A DNA stretch of 32,653 bases from positions 1 through 32,653 of the forward strand of contig CALXCG010000015.1 in the NCBI GenBank assembly GCA_944386745.1. The letters run 5' to 3'. The position numbers were made by a program, and so were the translations under genes. Below are positions 24,053 to 32,503 of this stretch, one piece after another (positions within the stretch are counted from its first letter, which is position 1; every line of letters begins with the position of its first letter). The notes beneath the pieces were generated by a model. That model was not told the DNA's origin. It saw only the letters and a program-made list of their open reading frames with translations, and searched no databases. Source of the stretch: an uncultured Clostridia bacterium (GTDB taxonomy: Bacteria > Bacillota > Clostridia > TANB77 > CAG-508).

Positions 24053-24715
24053 ATGAAATATAAATACATATTTTTTGATTGGGGATATACATTAATTAAT
24101 AAATTTGAAAATGTTGATGATAAAATAAATAATATATTAAAAAAAAATAACTTAAAATGGGATGATATATTTAGAAAATGGAAAAACTATCAAATTTTAA
24201 ATTCTTTAGGAAAAGTTACAGAAGAAGAAATATATAAAGATTTATCATTAATTTTAAATGTATCAGAAGAAGATTTAGAAAAGATTGATATGTTATTGTT
24301 AGAATCTCATATTTTAGATGATGAAACAAGAAAGACAATTGTTAGATTATATGAAAAAGGATATTATTTAGGAATTATAAGTAATAATTCTATTAGAAAC
24401 GTTGAATATATTTTGAAACGTGAAGATATAAGGAAATATTTTAAAAAAGTAGTTATTTCAGAAGAAGTAAAAGAAAGAAAGCCAAACTTAAAAGTATATA
24501 TGAAAGCATTTGAAGATATTCCAAAAGAAGAATATAATAAAATTGCTTTTGTAAGTGATGAATTATTAGAAGATTTATTGGGAGTAAAAATACTTGGAGT
24601 AAAAACTATATGGTATGAGCAGAATATAAATAATAAATGGAAGAAAAAAGAAGAGATTTTAATAGAACCAGATTATAAAATAAAATCAATGGGAGAATTA
24701 TTAGATATAGTATAA
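24053..24715 (+). CDS. HAD-superfamily phosphatase-like protein
   Basis: A HAD hydrolase with the beta-phosphoglucomutase/phosphatase outline and a helical cap (about 17-85). Motif I is FFDWGYTL: the nucleophile Asp is present, but the second Asp of DxDxT, the usual acid-base, is Gly, as in a known FDWGxTL subgroup. Motif II is IISNNSIRN. Motif III is the Lys in EERKPN-type VKERKPNLKVY. Motif IV is AFVSDELLEDLLGVK, with one clear acidic pair. The substrate is not predictable; the Gly change may alter or lower phosphatase activity. The gene has its own promoter. The 220 residues are normal. Confidence 0.8.
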   Translation: MKYKYIFFDWGYTLINKFENVDDKINNILKKNNLKWDDIFRKWKNYQILNSLGKVTEEEIYKDLSLILNVSEEDLEKIDMLLLESHILDDETRKTIVRLYEKGYYLGIISNNSIRNVEYILKREDIRKYFKKVVISEEVKERKPNLKVYMKAFEDIPKEEYNKIAFVSDELLEDLLGVKILGVKTIWYEQNINNKWKKKEEILIEPDYKIKSMGELLDIV

Positions 24716-24760
24716 AGTACCTTATATGAGTATATATCCGCAGATGAAGAAAATTAGTTA

Positions 24761-24789
24761 TTGAAAAAAAATGAAATTTATGCTATTAT
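24761..24789 (+). promoter_or_regulatory. Promoter of the metal permease gene
   Basis: TTGAAA at 24761-24766, 17 bases, TATTAT at 24784-24789. Confidence 0.65.
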
Positions 24790-24823
24790 TTATAAGTAAT
24801 TTAGAAAAGAAAGGATATAAGAA

Positions 24824-25678
24824 ATGTTAGAAATTATAGAAGATACATTAATAGATAGCATAAAATTAATTCCATTTTTATTCATAACATATTTAATAAT
24901 GGAATACATAGAACATAAAACAAAGGACAAAACAAAAGAAACAATAAAAAAATCTGGAAAGTTTGGACCGTTAATAGGAGGAGTATTAGGAATAGTTCCG
25001 CAATGTGGCTTTTCAGTATCAGCAACAAACCTTTATGCAGCAAGAGTAATTACATTAGGTACATTAATTGCAGTATATTTATCAACATCTGATGAAATGT
25101 TACCAATCTTTATATCAGAAGCAGTAACAGTTACAACAATATTAAAAATTTTAGGTGTAAAACTATTAATAGGTGTAGTTGCAGGATTTATAATAGATTT
25201 TGTAATACGTTTAGTTAATAAAGGAAAACAAGAAGAAGAAAAAATCATAGATTTATGTGAAAAGGAACATTGTCATTGTGAAAATGGTATTGTAAAATCA
25301 GCATTAAAACATACTATTAATATATTTATATTTATTTTATTGTTTACATTTATCTTAAATATAATTATCTATTTAATAGGGGAAGAAACTATAGCAGGAT
25401 TTTTAACAAATCAGCCAATACTTGGACCAGTTATAGCTGGAATAATAGGTTTAATTCCAAACTGCGCTTCATCTGTTCTTTTAACACAAATGTATTTAGA
25501 GAATGTTATATCAGCAGCTACAATGATTTCTGGTTTATTAGTTGGTGCAGGTGTTGGACTTGCAGTATTATTTAAAACCAATAAAGGAATAAAACAGAAT
25601 TTGAAAATAACAGCATTGCTTTATGTGATAGGTGTGGTGTCTGGTATATTAATAGAATTGATTGGAATTCAGTTTTAA
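24824..25678 (+). CDS. Putative 10-TM heavy-metal/manganese permease (ArsP_2-like)
   Basis: The 284-residue membrane protein has two related halves. Each half carries a short re-entrant-looking motif after a Gly-rich helix: GIVPQCGFSVSATNLYAA (about 59-76) and GLIPNCASSVLLTQMYLE (about 210-227). The two Pro-x-Cys motifs suggest an internal duplication with a Cys-lined metal path. Between them is a cytoplasmic loop, EEEKIIDLCEKEHCHCENG, with three Cys and two His. This matches the family annotated as putative 10TM heavy-metal exporter or putative manganese transporter. The substrate is not fixed by sequence. AAAGGA lies 8 bases before the ATG. Confidence 0.75.
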   Translation: MLEIIEDTLIDSIKLIPFLFITYLIMEYIEHKTKDKTKETIKKSGKFGPLIGGVLGIVPQCGFSVSATNLYAARVITLGTLIAVYLSTSDEMLPIFISEAVTVTTILKILGVKLLIGVVAGFIIDFVIRLVNKGKQEEEKIIDLCEKEHCHCENGIVKSALKHTINIFIFILLFTFILNIIIYLIGEETIAGFLTNQPILGPVIAGIIGLIPNCASSVLLTQMYLENVISAATMISGLLVGAGVGLAVLFKTNKGIKQNLKITALLYVIGVVSGILIELIGIQF

Positions 25679-25702
25679 AAATATAGCAATAATAAAGTAT
25701 AG

Positions 25703-25748
25703 AAAAAACCAAATTTAATCTAATTTCATAGATTAAATTTGGTTTTTT
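25703..25748. terminator. Long bidirectional terminator
   Basis: A 20-pair perfect stem (AAAAAACCAAATTTAATCTA and its complement, 6-base loop) ends the permease gene and probably also the minus-strand peptide operon. Confidence 0.92.
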
Positions 25749-25804
25749 GGAAGGGTCTAATTAGACTTATTCTATGATATTTATATATTATAGAATATTT
25801 TTAA

Positions 25805-26035
25805 TTAGTCAGCACAGTCATCTGAGCAACAGTGACAATCATAGCTGGTTTCAGCACAGTCATCTGAGCAACAGTGACAATCGTAGCTAGTTTCAGCACA
25901 ATCATCTGAACTGCAATGGCAGTCAAAATGATTGACATGAAAAGAATTTTTGTTTACTGCTTGTACTCCAATTGCTATTGGTGCAGGAATTAATGTGCCC
26001 TTGTAGAATTGAAGTAATTGTGATAAGTTACTCAT
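25805..26035 (-). CDS. Cys-rich repeat peptide, likely precursor for the radical SAM enzyme
   Basis: The 76-residue protein has a leader-like N-terminal half without Cys (MSNLSQLLQFYKGTLIPAPI, about 38 residues). A C-terminal half follows with three tandem 14-residue units: FDCHCSSDDCAETS, then YDCHCCSDDCAETS, then YDCHCCSDDCAD. Each has CxC(C/S)SDDC, giving 11 Cys, 3 His in the units and paired Asp. The repeats also show as 42-base DNA repeats. It lies 36 bases downstream of the radical SAM gene on the same strand, with AGGAGGATACCACT before its ATG. This is the standard layout of a RiPP precursor plus maturase. The C-x3-D spacing resembles ranthipeptides, in which Cys sulfur is bonded to a side-chain carbon of an acceptor such as Asp. 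Modification is inferred, not shown. Confidence 0.75.
   Translation of the reverse strand: MSNLSQLLQFYKGTLIPAPIAIGVQAVNKNSFHVNHFDCHCSSDDCAETSYDCHCCSDDCAETSYDCHCCSDDCAD
25810..25935 (-). repeat. Three 42-base direct repeats in the precursor gene
   Basis: Units at 25810-25851, 25852-25893 and 25894-25935. The first two differ at only two positions; the third (nearest the leader) is more diverged. Near-identity suggests recent unit duplication or gene conversion. Confidence 0.9.
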
Positions 26036-26071
26036 AGTGGTATCCTCCTTTTGAATTGAAAAGTTAAATAG

Positions 26072-27076
26072 TTACCTTATATAATCATTTGGGTCAAGTG
26101 ATAGCCAATAAGTAAAACATCCACCACCACATTGAGACCAAAGATTACACGTTTGACATTTTTTTGCAGGATAACATTTAGACAGGTTCTTAAAATGTTG
26201 TACAATTTCCGTATTATACAAATTATCTAAAGCCTTTTCGTTAGAAAAGTCAATAGGAGTATCAGAAAATGGAAATTCTGCAAAATGATTACAAGGAATA
26301 ATTTTAAAATTTTCATCGATATTAATTCCACTACCTTTAGGAACATGACAACAATTAAAAATTCTACGCTCTCTTATTAAATGAGTTAGAATATTACTAT
26401 CAATTAAACATAGTGGAAATGGAATTCCAATTGAGTAATTTATTTTTTTGTTAGTCATTTTGTTGTAAATAATTTCAACTAATGAACTCATTTCAGTTAA
26501 ATCCATTGGTAATTCACAACCAGATAAATTCAAAATAGGTTTCACAAACTGAAGAGATATTTGAGAAATATCTTTTTCCAACAAAAAGTTTATTAAATTA
26601 TCAATTGTTTCTTCTCTGTTATTTACAAGAACATATGAAATGCTAGGTTTAAAACCTAATTGTTTTAAATTGCTATATCCTCGAAGCATTTCTTCAAGAC
26701 CATAACTATTAGTATTTTTTTTGTATTCTTCTTCTGAAAATGCTTTTAAAGATATATCAATTGTAGTTATTCCGGCAGACAATACTTCTGTAGCAAATCT
26801 CATGTCTTTGAACATTCTTCCATTAGTAGCAATAGAGACTAGCATATTATTACTTCTAATATATCTAATTATTTGAATAAAATTTGGATATATTGTTGGT
26901 TCTCCACCTATTAATATGATGCGTTTTACACCTCTTTTTTTTAATTCCTTGATTGCTATTTTTGCATTTTCAAAATCCATAATTTGAGAGTTGCCTAAAG
27001 TGTTTTTTGCATAACACCATGTACAGTGATTATTGCAAGTCCGATTAGTTGTAAGCCAAGCAGTTGAAAAATTCAT
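26072..27076 (-). CDS. Radical SAM/SPASM peptide-modifying enzyme
   Basis: The N-terminal radical SAM core binds a [4Fe-4S] cluster through CNNHCTWC (residues 14-21). GGEPTIYPNF is the SAM-binding GGEP motif, with SIATNGRMF and ISLKAF further on. The C-terminal part (about 225-334) has the SPASM-like Cys set: FNCCHVP, IIPCNHFAEFPF, and CYPAKKCQTCNLWSQCGGGCFTYW. Such enzymes install thioether or carbon-carbon links in ribosomal peptides. The Cys-repeat peptide directly downstream is the obvious substrate. I start at ATG 27076, which follows TAGGAGGGATTAAT; the longer frame to 27184 has no ribosome site. Codon 12 is CGG, in the conserved TTNRTCNNHC, so here CGG is clearly read as a normal codon. 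Confidence 0.9.
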   Translation of the reverse strand: MNFSTAWLTTNRTCNNHCTWCYAKNTLGNSQIMDFENAKIAIKELKKRGVKRIILIGGEPTIYPNFIQIIRYIRSNNMLVSIATNGRMFKDMRFATEVLSAGITTIDISLKAFSEEEYKKNTNSYGLEEMLRGYSNLKQLGFKPSISYVLVNNREETIDNLINFLLEKDISQISLQFVKPILNLSGCELPMDLTEMSSLVEIIYNKMTNKKINYSIGIPFPLCLIDSNILTHLIRERRIFNCCHVPKGSGINIDENFKIIPCNHFAEFPFSDTPIDFSNEKALDNLYNTEIVQHFKNLSKCYPAKKCQTCNLWSQCGGGCFTYWLSLDPNDYIR

Positions 27077-27109
27077 ATTAATCCCTCCTAATTGTAATGT
27101 TATATTTAC

Positions 27110-27138
27110 ATAATGGCATGTTTTGAAAAATTTGTCAA
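27110..27138 (-). promoter_or_regulatory. Promoter of the radical SAM-peptide operon
   Basis: Minus strand TTGACA (27138-27133), 17 bases, CATTAT (27115-27110). Confidence 0.6.
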
Positions 27139-27171
27139 TAAAACATTTAAAATAATAATAAATTAAAAATA

Positions 27172-27199
27172 AATAGGCAAACACATAGGTTTACCTATT
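27172..27199 (-). terminator. Terminator after the VirD4-like gene
   Basis: On the minus strand AATAGGTAAAC / GTTTGCCTATT with a 6-base loop, then TATTTTTAA, just past the stop at 27203. It isolates the peptide operon from the gene upstream. Confidence 0.8.
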
Positions 27200-27202
27200 A
27201 TA

Positions 27203-29536
27203 TTAATTGTTATTTGGATTTCCTTTTTTTAAATTAACAACAATTGCATCTTCGTTATCAAATAAATATTTAGAATCAGTTGTATCTGTTTGAATAGGAT
27301 TGAATTCATCTCTTTCATCAATAAAATCCAAATCTTTTAAATTAAATTTCTTTTTAGTTCTATCATTATTATCCTCAGTTGCTGTTGTTACACTATCTGA
27401 ATATCTACCAAAATCATAAGTTTTAACTTTTTGTGGTTCTTTGTATTTAGACTCTAAATATTGGAAATCACCAGGTCCAACCATTGGTTTTCCATTAGAA
27501 CCTCTAATTTTATATGCACAACGTTTTTGTGGTAAAGTTTGAAGTTTTCCAGGTTTGAAATAAGGAACAAATTTCCATGATACATTTCCATATGTTTTGC
27601 TGTATTCCATTTTTTCCATATCCATGCTATTAGTGTATTCCCAATCTCTTTTAGTTCCAAATTCATTACCCCACCATTCAATTTCATCATAATCAGCATT
27701 TCCTGTAAATATTTTGCTTGCACAGTTAGCCAAGATTGTTGAACGATAATTTTCTCTTGATGTTGGTCCTTCTAGTTGTGCTAAACTTTGTGTTGATATA
27801 GTAGTTGCAACACGATATTTTCTATACATAGTAAACATTGCTTCTGTAGCTTTACAAATGAAATCAGCAAATTCATCAATGTATAAGAAATGTGGAATTC
27901 TGTTGTTTTCATTTCCTGGTCTTCTAAGTACTGCATCTTGTAAAGAGACTAGGTAGAATAGACCAAAAGCCTTGTGAGCTGCAGCACCTAAATCACCACG
28001 TCTAGTACAAATAAATGTCACATCTCCATTTTTTAATTGTTTATCAAAATCTATATTTTGATGTCTATTACATAAAATACTTTTTACACCAGGTATTCTT
28101 AATAAATTATCTAATTGGCTAACAACTGTATAAATGTATTTTTCAGTATTGCTTTTTCCAGGTGCATCATGATAGTAATTCTTTTTGAAATATGCAAGTT
28201 GTACTTCATATTTTTCTCTTAATTCATCATCATGTGCCATTATTTCACACATTTTTTCTATTAAATCAAAATTAGTTAATAACTTAAGCAAATCAGCCAT
28301 ATTTGGAAGATTTCCTTCATTCATTCTTGGATACATTTCTTTTAATAAAATAGACACATTTTCAATTGCTTGAATAGAAACATCTTCACGATATGCTTCT
28401 TCAACATCTTCATGATTAGTATTATACATAGCTTTCAAAACAGAAGATATTGTGATGGCAATTTTATTAGGATCATCATATACAAAAGGATTTAATCCAA
28501 TAGAAGTGCTAGTACTTGGATCAACCATATCATATTCTATATGAAAGTTTTTACAAACATCAGTCATATGTTCAATAATTTCATAATCAGGAGCCATTAC
28601 TGTTAGTCCTAAATCTCTATAAATTATATCATTACCTGAAGTGGCTAATATCATTTTTTTAACATAAGATTTATATATTGATTCTTTTCCTTGAACAGGA
28701 GTTATCATATTTAAACTAAAATGACTGTTTAAGTAATCATTGTCATATGGTTTGTTTAGATAAGCAATTTTTGTTTTTAGGGCAGTAAATCCCATTTCTT
28801 TTGATGCTTCTCTAAAGAAAAATTTTCTTTCAATATCTTTGGCAATTAAAGGTTCATAAACCAAAGATGTTTTTCCTGAACCAGAACCACCACATACGAA
28901 TAATGACTGGAATCTTGAACTTTCAGGCATAACAATTTTTTTACCTGTTTCATTATCTGTACAAAGATATACTTCACAAGTATATGGTCCATGTCCTTCT
29001 TTTTTATCTGCTAAACTTATTCCAGCATAATCCCAAATTGAACGAGAGTTATCTTTGCTGTCAGCAACTCCAAAGTATAGTTTTTTGAATAATGGGAATA
29101 TTGTTGCTAGTGGCAAATATAGTGATATACTTACAAATGCAGGTGTTACCAAATCAGAAAATTCAGTAATTAATTCTGTGTAATTTGGTACTGATAGTAA
29201 CAATAACCATGCTCCCATATTTAGCCATTGTGTAAACATTGAAATTGCTATGATGTATAAGGCGATTGCATATAAGTAAAATAATGTTACTTTTTGTGGC
29301 TTTGTTTTTGAAAACTTAGATGATGGGGAAAATGCGAATGCAAGCATTGGACATGCTAATGCAAGTGTATATGCTACTGGTCCCCAATATGAGTATGAAA
29401 CACCTGTAAATATCATTAATAACATTTCTACAATTCTATCTACTGCTAAGTATACAGTTATGAGTGTGAAAATATATGTTGCAAATGTGTTTCTGTCTGT
29501 GTTTAATTTTTTTAATAATTTGTCTATATATTTCAT
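27203..29536 (-). CDS. Orphan VirD4/TraG-like membrane ATPase
   Basis: The 777-residue protein has the layout of a type IV coupling ATPase. Four or more membrane segments lie in residues 15-155. Walker A is VCGGSGSGKTSLVYEP (about 213-228), and Walker B is FLYIDEFADFICK (about 520). Next come an ATPase sensor region (TTISTQSLAQLEGP) and a TraM-recognition/TraG-D C-terminal part (ILANCASKIFTGNADYDEIEWWGNEFG). Such proteins recruit DNA-protein complexes to conjugation channels. No relaxase, VirB4 or other transfer gene is in the window, and both neighbours are unrelated. It may belong to a decayed element or be a chromosomal protein of this lineage with another job. It contains no in-frame CGG. 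Confidence 0.85.
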   Translation of the reverse strand: MKYIDKLLKKLNTDRNTFATYIFTLITVYLAVDRIVEMLLMIFTGVSYSYWGPVAYTLALACPMLAFAFSPSSKFSKTKPQKVTLFYLYAIALYIIAISMFTQWLNMGAWLLLLSVPNYTELITEFSDLVTPAFVSISLYLPLATIFPLFKKLYFGVADSKDNSRSIWDYAGISLADKKEGHGPYTCEVYLCTDNETGKKIVMPESSRFQSLFVCGGSGSGKTSLVYEPLIAKDIERKFFFREASKEMGFTALKTKIAYLNKPYDNDYLNSHFSLNMITPVQGKESIYKSYVKKMILATSGNDIIYRDLGLTVMAPDYEIIEHMTDVCKNFHIEYDMVDPSTSTSIGLNPFVYDDPNKIAITISSVLKAMYNTNHEDVEEAYREDVSIQAIENVSILLKEMYPRMNEGNLPNMADLLKLLTNFDLIEKMCEIMAHDDELREKYEVQLAYFKKNYYHDAPGKSNTEKYIYTVVSQLDNLLRIPGVKSILCNRHQNIDFDKQLKNGDVTFICTRRGDLGAAAHKAFGLFYLVSLQDAVLRRPGNENNRIPHFLYIDEFADFICKATEAMFTMYRKYRVATTISTQSLAQLEGPTSRENYRSTILANCASKIFTGNADYDEIEWWGNEFGTKRDWEYTNSMDMEKMEYSKTYGNVSWKFVPYFKPGKLQTLPQKRCAYKIRGSNGKPMVGPGDFQYLESKYKEPQKVKTYDFGRYSDSVTTATEDNNDRTKKKFNLKDLDFIDERDEFNPIQTDTTDSKYLFDNEDAIVVNLKKGNPNNN

Positions 29537-29693
29537 CGGTTATTCCCTTTCTAAAAATTATATTCATACATATATATTATCCTATAAAATGGCGAAAAAA
29601 ACAAGAGTTTTTGGAAAAATAAATCTATAAACTACATAATTTTTTTAAAAATGAATATAATAAATTGTAAAATATGAAAGAAATGGTGATTTT

Positions 29694-29984
29694 ATGCAAA
29701 ATGAATTCTATATAAGAGAAGGTAGGATTGTTGAAAAGAGTGAAATTGAAAAAGAGATAGAATTAATAAGAACAATTATAAAAACTAGGGAAGAGCTAAA
29801 AGCTGCAAATATTAATTTTGAATATGCAAAAGAAGATTTAGTGGATTATTATACTTATCAAATTAAAGCTAATCAAGCAAAATTAAGTTACCTGATAAAG
29901 GTTGCAAAATCTAAAGGAATTGAAGTAGATATGATAAATGATATTAAATTTTCATTATTGGAAGAAGGAGAAGAAGCAGGGTAG
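29694..29984 (+). CDS. yaaL: YaaL-like DUF2508 protein
   Basis: A 96-residue helical, charged protein. Residues 18-75 (EIELIRTIIKTREELKAANI, then DLVDYYTYQIKANQAKLSYLIKVAKSKGI) match the DUF2508 outline of Bacillus YaaL. In Bacillus the order is recR-yaaL-bofA, and here a bofA-type gene follows, which supports the call. recR itself is not upstream; the VirD4-like gene points the other way. The function of YaaL is unknown. The start ATG 29694 follows GAAATGGTGATTTT. The N-terminal 15 or so residues and the acidic tail (EEGEEAG) are extra. Confidence 0.75.
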   Translation: MQNEFYIREGRIVEKSEIEKEIELIRTIIKTREELKAANINFEYAKEDLVDYYTYQIKANQAKLSYLIKVAKSKGIEVDMINDIKFSLLEEGEEAG

Positions 29985-30062
29985 TTAAAATAAAGTAATA
30001 TTTGTCCAAAAAGCGAATAGAAATGTAATAAGAATTTCAAATAGAAGATGGGGGAAGGCAAT

Positions 30063-30323
30063 ATGGATGGAAATCTTATTACATATTTAGCTTGTATTTG
30101 CTTTTTATTTATTTTTGGAAGAATTTTTATTGTGCCATTAAAAAAGATTTTGAAATTAGTTTTTAATTCTGTTTTAGGTGGATTAGCCATATTTATAATT
30201 AATTTGGTTGGAGCAAATTTTGGTTTTCATATAGGATTGAATATTTTTACAAGTATTGTGGTAGGTTTGTTAGGGTTGCCAGGTGCTGTGTGTTTGATTG
30301 TGATTAAACTTTTAATAGGATGA
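30063..30323 (+). CDS. bofA: BofA-family inhibitor of pro-sigma-K processing
   Basis: BofA holds the SpoIVFB protease inactive in the outer forespore membrane until the SpoIVB signal arrives. The 86 residues have the right length and layout: helix one (about 5-20), a short basic link (VPLKKILKLVFNSVLGG), helix two (IFIINLVG) and the C-terminal TSIVVGLLGLPGAVCLIVIK, where the Pro-Gly is typical of the family. I start at ATG 30063 after GGGGGAAGGCAAT; ATG 30048 is in frame but has no site. It follows yaaL by 78 bases. Many Clostridia carry bofA without a clear SpoIVFA, so its exact role there is uncertain. Confidence 0.85.
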   Translation: MDGNLITYLACICFLFIFGRIFIVPLKKILKLVFNSVLGGLAIFIINLVGANFGFHIGLNIFTSIVVGLLGLPGAVCLIVIKLLIG

Positions 30324-30345
30324 ATAAAAACTGAAATTATTTAAT

Positions 30346-30374
30346 GCAAAAAGACCTGCTACATATAGCAGGTC
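30346..30374 (-). terminator. Terminator of glmS
   Basis: On the minus strand GACCTGCTA / TAGCAGGTC with a short loop followed by TTTTTGC, 23 bases past the glmS stop; it also faces the bofA end. Confidence 0.85.
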
Positions 30375-30396
30375 AAAATTTTGTATTTTAGCAAAT

Positions 30397-32235
30397 CTAC
30401 TCAACTGTAACAGATTTTGCAAGATTTCTAGGTTTATCAACATCTAATCCTTTTTCCTTTGAAATATAATAAGAGAATAATTGCAAAGGAATAATAGAAA
30501 GGATAGGAGAAACAAAAGTATTTGTATGTGGTATACGAATAACCATATCAAATCTCTTATCATCTATATCTTGGTTAGTAACAATTAAAGTCTTAGCTCC
30601 ACGAGTTACAACCTCTTGAATATTACTAATAGTTTTTTCAACTAATTTAGGATCTGTCATAATACCAATAACAGTAACATCATTTTCTATTAAAGCAATT
30701 GGTCCATGTTTTAGTTCTCCAGCTGCATAACTTTCAGCATGGATATAAGAAATTTCTTTTAATTTCAATGCTCCTTCTTTTGCAACAGTCTCATCAATTC
30801 CACGACCTAAGAAGAACATGTCTTTTTCTTGATAAACTTTTTTAGAAAATTCTTTCACAATTTCAGATGTTTTCAAAGTCTCTTCTATTTTCTTAGGTAA
30901 TTCTAAAACTTCTTTTTTCAAGTTTGCAATATCTTCATTTTTGATTTCCAATAATTCTGCAAAATAAATTGAAAGTAGAATAAGCAATACAACTTGAGAT
31001 GTATATGCTTTTGTAGAAGCAACTGCAATTTCAGGACCAGCATGTGTATATATAGAATAATCTGCTTCTCTAGTAATAGAACTTCCGATAACATTACTAA
31101 TTGCAAGAGTTTTTGCACCTTTTTCTCTTGAAAGTTTTAAAGCTGCTATTGTATCTGCTGTTTCTCCAGATTGAGAAATGAAAATACATAAAGTTTTTTC
31201 ATCAATAATTGGATCACGATAACGAAATTCAGATGCAATATCTACTTCTGTTGGTATCTTGCATAATTTTTCTAATGCATTTTTACCAGCTAAACCAGCA
31301 TGCATTGCAGTACCACAGGCAACAATATATATTTTGTTTATACTTTGTAAATATTCTTTAGTAAAAGTTAAATCTTCAAATTCACATTTTCCATTTTCGG
31401 TTAATTTAGAACCGATAGTTTCACGAATAGCAGTTGGTTGCTCATAGATTTCTTTAAGCATGTAATCATCATAACCATCTTTTTCTGCACTTGAAGCATT
31501 CCATTCAATTACTTTTGTTTTTTTGTCAATAGGTTTTAAATCTATATCATAAAATTTTGCATCATTTCTTGACAATAACACAAATTCTAAATCATTTAAT
31601 AAATAAAAATCTCTAGTAAAAGAAAGTATAGCTGGAATATCAGATGCAATATAATTTTCATTATCACCTTTTCCAATAACTAAAGGACTATCTTTTCTAA
31701 CAACTATCATGTTATCAGGATATTCTTTGCAAATTACTTCAATTGCAAAACTTCCTTTTAAATCTTTACATGCATTTCTAACAGCTCTCAAAAATTTTAA
31801 TTCATCATTTTTATCATCTTTTGAATAATAATAATGTATTAAATTAGGTATAACTTCCGTATCTGTTTGAGAATAAAAAGTATAACCATTATCAGTTAAA
31901 AAATTTCTTAATTCATGATAATTCTCAATAATTCCATTATGTACAACACTAAATGTTTTACTATTATCTATATGAGGGTGAGAGTTTTCTTTAGATGGTT
32001 TACCATGTGTTGCCCATCTAGTATGAGCAATTCCTATAGTTCCTTCTAAATCATCAATTCCTTCTAAATCATATAAATTTTTTACTCTACCTTTATCTTT
32101 CATTACAGATATTCCATCTTTTTCAATTGTTGCAATACCTGCTGAGTCATAACCTCTATATTCCAATCTTAAAAGCCCATTAATTAATATAGGACTGGCT
32201 TTCTTAGTCCCAATATAACCTACAATTCCACACAT
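30397..32235 (-). CDS. glmS: Glutamine--fructose-6-phosphate aminotransferase (isomerizing)
   Basis: GlmS makes glucosamine-6-phosphate from fructose-6-phosphate and glutamine, the entry to amino-sugar and wall synthesis. The N-terminal glutaminase domain begins MCGIVGYIG with catalytic Cys2; RLEYRGYDSAG, HTRWATHG and HNGIIENY follow. Two SIS domains bind the sugar phosphate: VACGTAMHAGLAGK with FISQSGETADTI and AVASTKAYTSQ, then FLGRGIDETVAKEGALKLKE. The C-terminus ends DKPRNLAKSVTVE, the family's standard tail. The 612 residues are normal. TAGGAGGTCACAATT precedes the ATG. Expression is governed by the glmS ribozyme in the leader. Confidence 0.97.
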   Translation of the reverse strand: MCGIVGYIGTKKASPILINGLLRLEYRGYDSAGIATIEKDGISVMKDKGRVKNLYDLEGIDDLEGTIGIAHTRWATHGKPSKENSHPHIDNSKTFSVVHNGIIENYHELRNFLTDNGYTFYSQTDTEVIPNLIHYYYSKDDKNDELKFLRAVRNACKDLKGSFAIEVICKEYPDNMIVVRKDSPLVIGKGDNENYIASDIPAILSFTRDFYLLNDLEFVLLSRNDAKFYDIDLKPIDKKTKVIEWNASSAEKDGYDDYMLKEIYEQPTAIRETIGSKLTENGKCEFEDLTFTKEYLQSINKIYIVACGTAMHAGLAGKNALEKLCKIPTEVDIASEFRYRDPIIDEKTLCIFISQSGETADTIAALKLSREKGAKTLAISNVIGSSITREADYSIYTHAGPEIAVASTKAYTSQVVLLILLSIYFAELLEIKNEDIANLKKEVLELPKKIEETLKTSEIVKEFSKKVYQEKDMFFLGRGIDETVAKEGALKLKEISYIHAESYAAGELKHGPIALIENDVTVIGIMTDPKLVEKTISNIQEVVTRGAKTLIVTNQDIDDKRFDMVIRIPHTNTFVSPILSIIPLQLFSYYISKEKGLDVDKPRNLAKSVTVE

Positions 32236-32282
32236 AATTGTGACCTCCTAAAAAATATATTTGGAATTGAAAGTATGCAAAT

Positions 32283-32436
32283 AAAACCTAAGTGTATTCA
32301 ATTTTGTTAAAGCATTACTGCTATTTTTTGTGTGAATACTTTTGATTTTAGGAAACCACTAGAGCATCCGCCGAAAACTTCGATAACTCTAGACCTCGTC
32401 AACATTAAAATATATTGATTTTAATGCTCTGGCGCT
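32283..32436 (-). ncRNA. glmS ribozyme-riboswitch
   Basis: On the minus strand the leader reads AGCGCCAGAGCATT at 32436 downward, the cleavage site and P1/P2 start (cut between A32436 and G32435). It goes on to GTTGACGAGG around 32394-32403 and GTTTTCGGCGGATGCTCT around 32361-32378. These are the conserved blocks of the catalytic core. GTATTCA and TGAATAC further on form a P4-like helix. Glucosamine-6-phosphate acts as the catalytic cofactor, and the cut message is degraded, giving feedback control of glmS. The 3' boundary is approximate. Confidence 0.95.
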
Positions 32437-32503
32437 TTATTTATTGATCATTATCCTCCTTTCAATGTGAAATTTAATATTGCATTTCTTCCAATTTACT
32501 TTA

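Noticed and set aside
25805..26035. Cys-rich peptide as a metallothionein only
   Set aside because: Possible by composition, but the Cys-free leader and the adjacent SPASM enzyme in the same operon make a modified peptide more likely; metal binding remains open.
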